Assembly: GCA_030180075.1 (NCBI GenBank)
Contig: JASNJN010000449.1
Location: 1 to 35,352, forward strand
Direction: 5' to 3'
DNA from: Mikrocytos mackini
Taxonomy: Eukaryota; Endomyxa; Ascetosporea; Mikrocytida; Mikrocytiidae
Length of the DNA stretch: 35,352 bases
This document shows, piece after piece, positions 19,401 to 28,787 of this stretch (position 1 is the stretch's first letter; every line of letters starts with the position of its first letter). A program made the translations under genes and the position numbers. The notes under the pieces were generated by a model. It was not told the DNA's origin. It ran no database searches and saw nothing but the letters and a program-made list of their open reading frames with translations.

Positions 19401-20314
19401 TTGAAAAATGCCACAAAATTGAAAATAGCACAATTTGGCGTTTTGATTGTCCCAGAAAATAACCATGCTCAGAAAAAAAATTTTTGAAAACATCAAATTT
19501 GTTTTTCAGGCAATAAATTTATGGAAAATATTATCTAACATTTTTTATCTTAGAAAATTAGTATTATTTTCCATTCTAAAAAAAAATTTTGAACCCAACA
19601 AAACTTTTTTATTGCCCAAAACACGTTTTTATCATTTTTAAAACATTTTTGAAAAAAAAAATTTTTTTGAATTTTTTTTGAAATTTTATATTTTTGGTTA
19701 AAAAGTCACCTCAAAAATTTTACCGAAGGAACCTGAAATTTTTTTCAAAAATTTTTTTAGAACCTTGTAAAAGCATGATCTCAAAGAAAAAGCATTTTTG
19801 AAAAAAAATTCCGAAAAATATTCGCTGTATTGATACCTCAGGAATAGGTGTATAATGCACCATTATTTAATTTTTAATATTAAATTGATCATAATATTTT
19901 CAAATTTTTTAAAAGTTTGTTTTTGTAGATCTCTTGAAAATACACGTGTTAAAAATTTTCCAAAAAAAATTCTCAAAAATTTTTGTGTTTTTGAACTTCA
20001 ACTTTTTTGAAAATTTCCTTGATGCACCCCCTTGAAAATTCAAAAAAATTTTTTTTTCAAAAATATTTAAAAAGTGATAGAAACGTGTTTTCGGTCAAAA
20101 AAATTTTTTTTCATGTTCGAAAATTTTTTTTGAGAATGGAAAAAAATATTAATTTTTTGGGATAAAAAATTTTTGGAAGCGTTTTTTCATAAAAATTTTG
20201 CCCGAAAAATAATTTGTTGTTTTTAAAAAAAAATTTTTCTGAGCATGGCTATTTTCCGGGGCAATCAAAACAGAAAATTTGTGCCATTTTTCAAAAATTT
20301 GTGACATTTTTCAA
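19401..20314. mobile_element. Foldback element P2 (~0.9 kb), diverged relative of P1
   Basis: An imperfect long inverted repeat. The left arm (from TTGAAAAATGCCAC, through GTTTTGATTGTCCCAGAAAATAA and CCATGCTCAG at about 19465) pairs with the right arm ending GTGACATTTTTCAA. The inner sequence GAAAAATATTCG..TTGATA..TCA, followed by TTTGTAGAT and GACTTTTTTGAAA-like words and a CCCCCTTGAAAATT block, aligns with the right arm of P1 (5110-5350). Flanking pentamers CTCAA (19396-19400) and TTCAA (20315-20319) may be a target duplication, and removal with one copy keeps the MULE 3 frame. No ORF of its own. Confidence 0.65.
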
Positions 20315-20402
20315 TTCAACCAAGAAAACCTGCTCATACGTCTAGTGAAGATGATAAGTTGCCAACGAGTAGAGGACAGCTAAACCCATTAAGAATATAG
20401 GA

Positions 20403-20537
20403 TGAGGAGGTTTTGTTCTTAAAGGACCGGGTCATACGAGATTGTGGGTTCAAACGATGTAAGAATACATTTCTATGTTAAGGAAATACACCTTTATTGG
20501 TAAAAACATTATTCATACATCTAGTTGGGGATTGAAA
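20403..20537. other. Spacer between MULE 3 and a MITE
   Basis: 135 bp. A GGGTTCAAACGATG word resembles a tRNA B box, but no cloverleaf can be drawn around it. Confidence 0.3.
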
Positions 20538-20944
20538 TTCATTTTGCCTGAAAAAGTTGCATTTTTCCTGAAATTCTTACACCTTTCCTGATTTTTTGCC
20601 GTTTTTTAATTTTATAAATTATATTAACAAAATTTTCAAATTGAATTTATCCGCCAATTCAATTATATTTAATTTTAGATGAATTATGATGGTTTTTCAA
20701 AAATTGCTAACAACACTTAGACAAAATCAGGTCTAGATATTTTCATTATTTTATAAATTGGTGCAAAAACAAACAGAAATTCCAAGAAAAAACTATATTT
20801 TCAGTTAAATAATCATCTTGCACATATATGGTATAAATTTCGAATCACAACATGTAAAATTCTGTAATTAGTTATTCGAAACAAAATAATTTTAGGGAAA
20901 TTGTAAGAATTTCAGGAAAAATGCAACTTTTCAGGGAAAATGAA
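20538..20944. mobile_element. MITE-like element (about 407 bp), long inverted repeats
   Basis: The left end TTCATTTTGCCTGAAAAAGT..., continuing through GCATTTTTCCTGAAATTC, is mirrored by the right end ending GAATTTCAGGAAAAATGC then AACTTTTCAGGGAAAATGAA. The arms are about 43 bp with few mismatches. CCTGAAA words repeat inside. A target duplication is unclear (AGTTGGGG left, AGTTGAGG right, offset by 8 bp), so the superfamily is unassigned. Confidence 0.65.
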
Positions 20945-21991
20945 GTTGAGGTCAGACAATTCGGCCTAACTACAGAAGAATACAATGCAACTATGGATAA
21001 ATAAAACGAATGATATTCATCAAAAGCGACTTGGAATATATAAGCTTACGTAGCTCGCTATCTACCACCGTTCTCGAATTTTATATGAGAAATTGGGGCA
21101 ATATAAAAGAAGAGTTTAAAGAACATTTTAAAGATGGAGATTTAAACTTAAACATACATACAACAAATAACGCAGAAGGCTACATTTCGTCTTTAAAGAA
21201 GTTTATAAAATTAAAAAATAAAATTGGAAAATTTATAATGGAAATCACAGAGTTTACCGCCTATAAACGTAGTATACAGATCAGAGCACATCTTCAGGAA
21301 AAGCGTAAATTAATGAGACGTTCTTGTCCAATTGCAATCAACCATCTTAAGAAGAAATTATCATACTTTGCTTTTAATATAATGCTGGATTCATACAATA
21401 AAGGGTTGGCGTATGAATCAGATAGATATGACGACTTGGCGGAAACAAAAGAATGTTGCAAACTGCACATGATGTTTAGAATTCCTTGCAAACATGTTAT
21501 TTATTGTTGGTTAAAAAATCCTACAATTGAACTTTCTACATTAGTTCATAAGAGATGGTTTTTAAACAACTCAGATAATGGCGACAACGATGAACTAATG
21601 AAGTATCCATGTGGAAATATTGAAGAAGATAGGCGAAGCATTCAGGAGGCATTGAAGAAAAAATATGTAACGGACGTTGAAAGAAAAAATGAGTTAATTT
21701 TACTTGATGATGGGAAAAAACTATATCTTTCTGACATTAAGAAGGTGAAGTTTGATGAAATAGTAAAATTTAACAAAATTCGTCCATTCACTGATAAATA
21801 GCCAATAATCTTAGTCAGTTATGCGATTTAAACTTCTCAATAATTTTAAGCAAGGAAATAATAACACTTCTTGAAACAAAAGGAATATCTAAGATGGCCG
21901 AATGTTTTGATATTTTTTACATATCTGGGAATAGAAGCGAACAAAACAAATTACTTAATAGAATAAAAGACAACAATTCCAAAGAAAAATG
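20945..21991 (+). pseudogene. MULE transposase 4, C-terminal half with SWIM finger
   Basis: The ORF 21010-21801 contains NIHTTNNAEGYISSLKKF (catalytic Glu block, about residues 53-70), a long basic helical stretch, and a SWIM zinc finger ETKECCKLHMMFRIPCKHVIY (about 146-166). After TAG-like closure at 21799 a shifted frame continues with NLSQLCDLNFSIILSKE...ISKMAECFDIFYISGN to TGA at about 21991, apparently the true C-terminus. The N-terminal and Asp-bearing parts are missing. The MITE at 20538 and MULE 3 lie directly upstream, so this is a separate, 5'-truncated element of a different subfamily from MULE 3. Confidence 0.7.
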
Positions 21992-22137
21992 AGATTATTT
22001 GCGGTATTTTATTTAATTTCTCCTGATGAAATTATAATTGCTAGTGTATATCATATGATAAAGTTTGTTCTATTGCATTTATATAAATTTTATCTATATT
22101 CGAAATATTTATTAAGTGATTTATAATTATGAAATTA

Positions 22138-22682
22138 CAGTAAACTACGAAGGTTTAGCCAATTTTAAGACTTAGTCGCTCCATTCTTAGCCGATTTTTA
22201 GGGGGTTAGGTCCAATTTAATTAAAAATATTTTACTGTTTAAGTGCTTCTGGGGCTCTGAAAATGATACAGGATCGTGAAAATATTGAATTTACCCCAAA
22301 TCAATCGCCAATACATTGTTTTATTAAGTTCTTTAGGTGGGCAACATTCTAGTGTTAGTCAAATTACAACATAATTTTGAAATACCTGGGAATAGTCTTT
22401 ATCCCCATTTTTAACCGAACTCTGTGGTTAAAACGTTTCCCCGTGGTTTTACTTGTATTTAAAATTCACCATTCGTTTTTTATATATGGAAATATACATT
22501 ATCAATAGGTTTTATATGATTTTCCCGAATGGATGATACAACCAAGCCCCCCTTGGGGGAACGACAAATTGAGATTTTGTTACCAATATATATAAAGAGA
22601 ATTTAGATGTCTTAGTCACTCTAATCTTAGCCAGTCCAAGGCATTTTGGGACAAAAACAGGCTAAACCTTCAGAGTTTACTG
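22138..22682. mobile_element. TA-flanked MITE family A, copy 1 (545 bp)
   Basis: It begins CAGTAAACTACGAAGGTTTAGCC and ends GGCTAAACCTTCAGAGTTTACTG, flanked by TA on both sides (22136-22137 and 22683-22684), the Tc1/mariner signature. No ORF. A 24-bp subterminal motif (GACTTAGTCGCTCC... at 22169 and GTCTTAGTCACTCT... at 22609) is in direct, not inverted, orientation. A nearly identical inverted copy lies at 32071-32613. Confidence 0.9.
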
Positions 22683-22684
22683 TA

Positions 22685-23392
22685 TATTGGCATCGGCAAA
22701 TGTTTTTGTTTCACTAAGTCCTTGTAGGAGTTGTCCTTATAAACAATCTAAACCGTTTACTGTCAAATGATGCAATGTTTTTTGATACTATTAAGAGTTT
22801 AGAATGAATACGTTATGAATGCAGAGTCATCACTTAACATTTCTATAACCATTTAACTTCGAATAGTTATGTGCACAATGTTATTTTAAAGTCTTATTGG
22901 CATCTTACATTACTCCCAATTCTTTTAATAATAATTAAATAGTAGTTATCTCAATTGCGTATCTAATACGGAGTTATCTTTAATCTCAATTTAATGTGTA
23001 AGTCGTCGATTTATAAGTATGTTTGATACTAAAGACTTAAAGGATGTACGGATTCAATGTACATATGTACATATGTACTGGCGATTGGATATGAAAGCTA
23101 AGAAGTATTGAGATGGAAGACGAGAGGGGGTAAATAGATGTAAGTGTTAGTAAGGGTGTTAAATGTTGCATATTTGTGTAGTAAGTTAATTTAAGCGCTT
23201 TTGAAGTCAGGATGTGGTTAGAAAAAATTTTCAAAATTTTAAATTTCCAAAAAGTCTGATTTAAACAAAACTATGCACATAGCAAACTAAAATATATTAC
23301 ATGATCGCAACAACAAATAATATACCGGAAAACATAATCAATAACAGAAAAACAAATCTAGAATGTATATAAACTTTCAAAATGGGGTGGAT
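22685..23392. other. AT-rich spacer
   Basis: No gene seen. AACCGTTTACTGTC near 22751 recalls the family A terminus, but no partner end was found. Confidence 0.4.
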
Positions 23393-23765
23393 TTAGTCAT
23401 TACCCCCATTATCCAGTGGCGTTTGTATAGTTTTACTATCTTCATTTATCAAATTGAAATTTCCTAAAACCATTTTTGGATGGTCTATATGTGGAGTATA
23501 TCTATCTAAAATGAACTTGTCATCCGAAACTTTAAAGTAAAGCTCAAAATTACAACTGGGTCGAAACTGACATGCATATTTAATACTTTTATAAAGTAAT
23601 ATTGATGTGATTTTGCGTCGATTTCTTTGTTTTTTTCGACCTTTTGTTGTAGCTACTCAATTTCTCTGAGCTTGTTATATTGAGCTTTAGATTATTCCCG
23701 AGTTCGTAATCTTCAATCCCTTTCTTTAGATCATCGTAGGATGTGTAGTTGTGGAGATATTATCA
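23393..23765 (-). pseudogene. MuDR-type N-terminal DNA-binding domain fragment (MULE 5)
   Basis: On the minus strand, from about 23765, the frame reads SYDDLKKGIEDYELGNNLKL, followed by a Lys/Ser-rich stretch. After a one-base shift near 23600 it continues KYACQFRPSCNFELYFK, then FILDRYTPHIDHP to TAA at 23393. The order (amphipathic helix with LK.GI..Y.L..., C.....C.F.L, H..H) is that of the MuDR N-terminal zinc-binding domain. No catalytic core follows, so only the first ~115 residues survive. The strand is opposite to MULE 4, so the two are not halves of one insertion. Confidence 0.45.
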
Positions 23766-23769
23766 ACAG

Positions 23770-24339
23770 TCATGTGTTTAGGAAATTAAATTTTTGATAT
23801 TTTAAAAACGTTTTACTATTTTATAACACTTCCTAGCATTCTATAAATTCAGCAAGACGGTTAGGACATTATAGTATAACCAGCATTTGAAAACTTTAGA
23901 CTTTTGTGCAAAATTAAACTTTTTACAAAACCGACTTGTAATTCATAACACATGATGTAAATAATAATATAATCAATCAGAATCCATATTCACATAACAA
24001 TATAATACTCAAATCAATTATAATACTTTAAATGGTGTATACAAAAACAAAAAATGAGGTGAAAAAAGACATTATCTGATAAACGGTATAAAATTTATCG
24101 TCCTATTTTCTATACATTCCAAATTTTTATCAAAAATGATTTGAAACGATAACCAAGCATTTGTTCTGAGTTTTTTTTCCAAATTTCATTGAAATTTTAG
24201 TCGTATCTGCAATTACTAAATACATGAGAATTTTCAAAAATACGACTAAATCACCATAAATTGGCCATATTATAGAAAACGAATGTGTTAATTTGTTACC
24301 GAATACATAATGGATATTGTTTGAACGTTTAAAGTTCCA
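23770..24339. other. AT-rich spacer upstream of gypsy A
   Basis: Nothing recognisable. Gag, protease and the first half of the RT expected 5' of gypsy A are absent from this stretch. Confidence 0.4.
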
Positions 24340-25946
24340 CAAAAATGGAATGTGTTTCATTTCAAAGGAGTATTTCAGAATAAGTTTCTATTTACTAAAT
24401 ATCGAAAAATCTTGATTGTTTTCGATAACCATCTCGATCAAGATCAAGGCTTTGAATGTCTACAAATGCTTCCCAACCGACATTTTAATTTTTCGCATGA
24501 CAAAGTGACACATGAGGAACAAATAAAAGAAGTCTTGGGCATACTTCACAGAAAGGAGGAACAGTGAATTATGAGAAAAGCGAATTCGGGAAAAATGAGA
24601 TTGTTTATTCGGGACTAAAGATTAACAAAGAAGGAGTACGCCCAATGATTAAAGAAACATTCTCATTAACAATACTTCCCCCGCTAACACACAAACAACT
24701 GCGAAAACTAATAGGAACGTTCAACTGGTCTAGGCCATGTCTGAGCCACTTATCCGAAACGATTCCCGAATTATTGAACTACTCAAAGAAGAAAAACGAG
24801 TAAAATGGGAGGATAAACACCAGGAGATAGTAAAGAAAATTGATCGACAAATTAACAACGGACCGGTACTCGCACACCCTGATTTCTGTCAATCATTTAG
24901 ACCACAATATGTGACGCAAGCGCACATGCGATTGGTGCTATTCTTTACCAAGTGAAAAAAGTCGTTGGATATTACTCTCAAAAACTTATTACAACTCAGA
25001 TGAAGTACCCAATCATGGAAAGAGAGGGTTTAGCACTCATAAGTGCGTTGAAACACTTCAAGCCTTATATATTTGAAAACAAAGTCTTGATAGAAACCGG
25101 TCACTCCAATCTACTATACATAAAGGAATCGGAAAACTAAATAATTCAGAGATGGCTTATATTATTGTCTGAATTTGGTATCGTGATAAAACATTTAAAA
25201 GGGAAGGATAACATCATCGCAGACCAACTTTCAAGGTGCTGCCTTGTCCAAGATGCCCAGATTTTCCAACAAATACAGACAACAATATAAAGTATACGCG
25301 AATTCTCACATCAAGAAGAAGTTAACTAAGAAAAGCCGCTCAAATTTCACAATTGATTCGTTCGGAAATGAACCACGCGAGAGAGAATAAGTTATACAAC
25401 AAATTAAACAAGATTTTAAAGACAATACATCTTAAAGAAATAGTTAAACACACAGTGAGGAAATGAAACAAATGTTCAGAAACCGAAACTATAGTAAACA
25501 AAAAAAGGATTGCTTACTGAAAGCATTTCTGCAGACTTTCCATTTCAAAAAGTAGGACTGGATCTTGTTGGTCCATATAACAACCCCAAAAGCGATATAT
25601 ATGAATATAAAGAGAAGTTTTACATTCTAAGCATGGCGGACAGTTTCAGTAAATGGGTCGAACTTACCCTGATGAAAGGAATCACTGAAAATAAAACAAC
25701 AGAAGCATTCTTCTACAACTGGACAGCGAGATACCCAATTCCATACGCATGTATGAAAGACAGAGGGACACAGTTCTTATAATCAGACTTATAAGAAAAA
25801 CTCCGTGAATACAATATACGTCATTGACCAACGCTGGCATACAACCCATGAGGAAATTCAGTAGTTGAAAGGATACGTAAAAAATTAATTTAGGAATGAA
25901 GATCTATAAGGAATTGCCCGTACTTTAGGCATTGTCAAAGATATTA

Positions 25947-26541
25947 CAGTAAATACTGGGTTAGTGGACACTTTGATAGTAAAATCACATTGATAATGGA
26001 CTAATTTTCATCAATATTCGAACATTTTCGAAAATTAAATTTTTAAAAATTATAAAAAAAATTATCCAAATTTTATTTCCAATAGGTTTTTAAGACCCGA
26101 TTTATATTTATTATGACTTAAAATCTACTAATTTGACAAAATTTATATGTTTCAAAATTATAAAATTTGGTTAGTGGAGTGATGTCAAAACATAATTTTA
26201 ACCTTACTACTTTATTAAATTTAGCAGAAACTTCCTTTAAGGTCATTTTAGAGTGTTTATATATACGTTGTGAAGATTGTTTTAAATATAAATGGTTTAA
26301 TCATTCATATAATCTAATGACAAAATCCAAAATTTTAGTTAACAATTGTATATTTCAACACCCGCCCATTCATTGATATAATTGTAAAATTCACCAATTT
26401 ATTTATCTTTTAAAGATCTATCATTTCCACATCTTTAACATAATATTGGTAATTTTATAGTTTATAAAAATGTAAATATCACTGATAGTGGACTAAATTT
26501 TAGAGAAATAAATTGAAATTCCACTATGTCAATATTTACTG
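25947..26541. mobile_element. TA-flanked MITE (595 bp) in gypsy A integrase
   Basis: Inverted ends CAGTAAATACTGGGTTAGTGG / CCACTATGTCAATATTTACTG are flanked by TA (25945-25946, 26542-26543). The terminal CAGTAAA is shared with MITE family A, suggesting mobilisation by related mariner-like transposases. GATAGTGGACTAA / GATAATGGACTAA words occur near both ends. Removal with one TA rejoins the integrase as KILLVFRSTYHRSIG. Confidence 0.85.
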
Positions 26542-26607
26542 TACTTGTATTTAGAAGTACTTACCATCGCTCTATAGGATTTACAACTACACAACTAGTA
26601 TTTGAAA

Positions 26608-26931
26608 ACATGGCATATTTTAGAGGAAATCACTTTTTAATATATAATAAGTAAACATGTATATTTACTTGACATGTAGATCTCAAGCTCATAAATAGCA
26701 AGGTGGTCTCGGTTTTCAATTTATTTTGGTCGGGTTCCATAAATTTCTGAGAAGCGACGGTTATTTAAAGCTGAAAATAAGGCGAAAATCAAAATGAAGA
26801 TTATTTTTGAAAATTTTCAAAAAGTGGATAGAAGGTCAGCATTAAGAACAGCTAAAAATCAACATAAGTCATTTTGAGCTGATTTAGACCCTTTCGTTTG
26901 CAAAAGTGATTTCCTCTAAAATATGTAATTT
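26608..26931. mobile_element. Mutator-type MITE family C, copy 2 (324 bp)
   Basis: Perfect 9-bp direct repeat TATTTGAAA at 26599-26607 and 26932-26940. Inverted ends include CATATTTTAGAGGAAATCAC in both directions. It shares length, orientation and interior words (TAGATCTC, TCGGTTTTC) with copy 1 at 6908-7231. It lies in the gypsy A integrase, whose frame rejoins as QLVFERNKLFSEIEY when the element is removed. Confidence 0.9.
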
Positions 26932-26986
26932 TATTTGAAAGGAACAAACTATTCTCAGAAATTGAGTACAATTCAAACGAAATGAC

Positions 26987-27321
26987 TAGAGATTGGACAC
27001 TTGCAAAAATGTACGAATATTCAAAGAATCTTCGGAATTTTGAAATATCTTAATATACTGAAAATATCAAAATAAATTTATTTTTAATATTGATTTGGTC
27101 GTTCTGCTTTTAAAATCTAAATTTTGCATAATTTTTTTTATTCAATTCCAAAATTTAATTTTTTCACATCAAAAAATCTACAAATATTCGAATATTTTTG
27201 AAAAATTTTCGCGAAATTTGGAATTATTTTTAAAAATAATTCGTAAAACGAATACCAGAAATCCGATTTTTGACGAATATTCGAAGTTTTACAAAACGAA
27301 TATTCGTATGTCCAATCTCTA
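26987..27321. mobile_element. hAT-type MITE (335 bp) in gypsy A integrase
   Basis: Inverted ends TAGAGATTGGACA / TGTCCAATCTCTA are flanked by a perfect 8-bp direct repeat GAAATGAC (26979-26986 and 27322-27329). CGAATATTCG-like palindromic words recur near both ends. Removal restores ...SNEMTEKAKPEVTN in the integrase frame. A diverged copy probably lies at 11869. Confidence 0.92.
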
Positions 27322-27683
27322 GAAATGACGGAAAAAGCTAAACCAGAAGTAACGAACTAAAAGAAAAATACTGTAAAGAACAAACAAAGGATGTGCAGAG
27401 TTCAGTTACATCGGCGAACGGGGTTACATTGAAAACGTGCAAAGAAACAAAACAGACAACCCATTCCATGGACTATACAAAGTGGTTGACGAAGACAAGA
27501 CGAAAGGAATAGTAGAAATTGAGATGCCCCATAAATACGAATGGTTTAGCTACAGAAGAATCAAACACGTGGCGTCAAGAGAGGGGGAGAAGATGTCGTA
27601 CTCTATTCCTGAATAAGGACTAGTTACGAAGCACGAAAGAATACACGGTTCAAAATTATTAAGTTAGAAAAAACTGATTTTAA

Positions 27684-27950
27684 AAAGTTTTAGAAAATAT
27701 TAACATCCTGGTTTCACAATATATAGCGTACACAGGAGGGTACGGCAAAGATACCATCGATTCCATAAGTATAAAGAGAAATGGATGTAGAAACGAAATA
27801 GAGATGATTGAGAAAGAAAACATGGAACTAAATATCGAAACAAGAAACTTATTCAATGACAGCATTTACTATAGTAGAATAGACAGTGCCAAAACACGGA
27901 TTACGGGCACACTTGAAAAGTTCTTAAAACCAACAGATAGACTAAATTAA
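27684..27950 (+). other. Short unassigned open frame after gypsy A pol
   Basis: An 88-codon stop-free frame (VSQYIAYTGGYGKDTIDSIS... to LEKFLKPTDRLN, TAA 27948) lies 67 bp beyond the pol stop. Two more stops interrupt recognisable continuation (IRSSDIENITKIKY; LRRYLSKDIFGHYH). Composition is coding-like, but no early ATG and no family are recognised. It could be a third retroelement ORF or a dead host gene. Confidence 0.25.
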
Positions 27951-28080
27951 CAAATAAGAAGTTCTGATATAGAAAACATAACGAAAATAAAATATTAAAA
28001 GACAATGTTAAGAAGATATCTTTCGAAAGATATCTTTGGGCACTATCATACATACTCAACGGTGAATTAACCAAAGGAAT

Positions 28081-28719
28081 TTAAACCCCGAATCTAATTA
28101 TACTGATTACATTTCTTCCATGAACACATTTGTTGTACCTCTCAATTGACTTTCTTTTGTTCAATACTTCCTCCACACGGTCTTTATCCAACTTTCTGCC
28201 CAGCCTTATAGCTTTATTGCACGAGTACTTCTTTATACATTCATCAAAGAAAGATATAAAATACACACTCTTTATATCATATTCTGTCCCACAATTACTA
28301 AACCACCTTACTTTCCTTATAAATCTAATCATTCCATTTACTATATCAGTACTATTCAAGTTTTCATTGTTGAAGTTTATAGTTTTATTCACTGTTATTA
28401 GAATATAGTTTATTTTGTTTGTTTTGAAGTACTCTAGTTCCGCCTCAAACAGATTGTGCAATTGTGTTAACAAATATCCGTATTTTTCAAAGTATGAACA
28501 TACTCTTCTATCATGCACCTTTATTTTCTTTACATTTAATCTATGAATAGAAGAGAACCCATCAATATTCTCGTAAACACCCTCATATATTATCCTCTCA
28601 CAAATACCGTGTTGATCGAACAAAACCATACATTTAGACTCTTTATCTATATACTTAAAGCACAGAAAACTCTTATAAAATTGTCCCTTTCCTACCATTT
28701 CCAATTTATCTATTTTCAT
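28081..28719 (-). CDS. Stand-alone MutL C-terminal (MLH3/PMS1-type endonuclease) domain
   Basis: 212 residues from ATG 28717-28719. Residues 8-34 (MVGKGQFYKSFLCFKYID...MVLF) match the start of the MutL C-terminal domain. Next comes DQHGICERIIYE (35-46), a DQH(A/G)-x2-E-x4-E motif, which in MLH3/PMS2-type MutL proteins binds metal in the nicking endonuclease. The other endonuclease blocks are recognisable: SCNKAIRLG (ACR-like) and CVHGRN (198-203, CPHGRP-like), before RFGV at the end. By family, it would dimerise with MLH1 and nick DNA in mismatch repair or crossover resolution. There is no GHKL ATPase domain: full MutL homologues are 600+ residues, and the Spc25-like gene's stop lies only 68 bp upstream. 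Upstream in-frame TTG at 28749 is not favoured. The single-domain architecture is odd. Confidence 0.75.
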   Translation of the reverse strand: MKIDKLEMVGKGQFYKSFLCFKYIDKESKCMVLFDQHGICERIIYEGVYENIDGFSSIHRLNVKKIKVHDRRVCSYFEKYGYLLTQLHNLFEAELEYFKTNKINYILITVNKTINFNNENLNSTDIVNGMIRFIRKVRWFSNCGTEYDIKSVYFISFFDECIKKYSCNKAIRLGRKLDKDRVEEVLNKRKSIERYNKCVHGRNVISIIRFGV

Positions 28720-28787
28720 CTTACACTCTTCTAATATAAATTCAATCAATTACGATCAGTTACTCTACTTTTCTTCCCATTGTTATT

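Larger units (their letters stand above)
17669..20402 (+). pseudogene. MULE transposase 3, split by a hAT MITE and a foldback element
   Basis: ATG 17669 opens MYRNTSPPLLL, echoing MFRN.ISPL of MULE 1 and supporting this start. A 200-bp MITE interrupts at codon 33; removal rejoins ...LIELLITNDPVLRER. The N-terminal domain (to 18347) has a Cys cluster. The catalytic region (18572-18847) reads KQKFKLILVRYIN...HSLMADNA (second Asp); then, shifted, GAIRLNCWFHVSRNIF (C..H..RN block). At 19140-19200 GDTNNGIEGFHRYKK carries the catalytic Glu. The next ORF (19215-19400) ends in the foldback element. Removing that element plus a 5-bp target copy continues NPAQ-PRKPAHTSSEDD to TAG at about 20400, a plausible natural C-terminus without a SWIM finger. 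Multiple stops and shifts make it inactive. Confidence 0.75.
24340..27616 (+). pseudogene. Ty3/gypsy pol (gypsy A): RT-RNase H-integrase, with three MITEs
   Basis: It starts mid-RT (KWNVFHF, about 24343). The YxDD region is degenerate (read as ..TDILIF in a shifted frame near 24470). After a further shift the thumb and connection read VNYEKSEFGKNEIVYSGLK, then HKQLRKLIGTFNW. RNase H: VVGYYSQKLITTQMKYPIMERE...LSEFGIVIKHLKGKDNIIADQLSR. The integrase zinc region is damaged (RK-stop-NKCSE). The catalytic core has GLDLVGP, KDRGTQFL and GNSVVERI, the D,D,E positions. The rest is split by MITEs at 25947, 26608 and 26987. Removing each with one TSD copy restores FRSTYHRSIGFTTTQLVFE and the segment beyond. 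The C-terminal domain (PFHGLYKVVDEDKTKG ... WFSYRRIKHV) ends at TAA 27614-27616. Numerous stops; inactive. No LTR was recognised. Confidence 0.85.

Noticed and set aside
20440-20475. GGGTTCAAACG tRNA B-box-like word
   Set aside because: No matching A box or stems were found within 90 bp.
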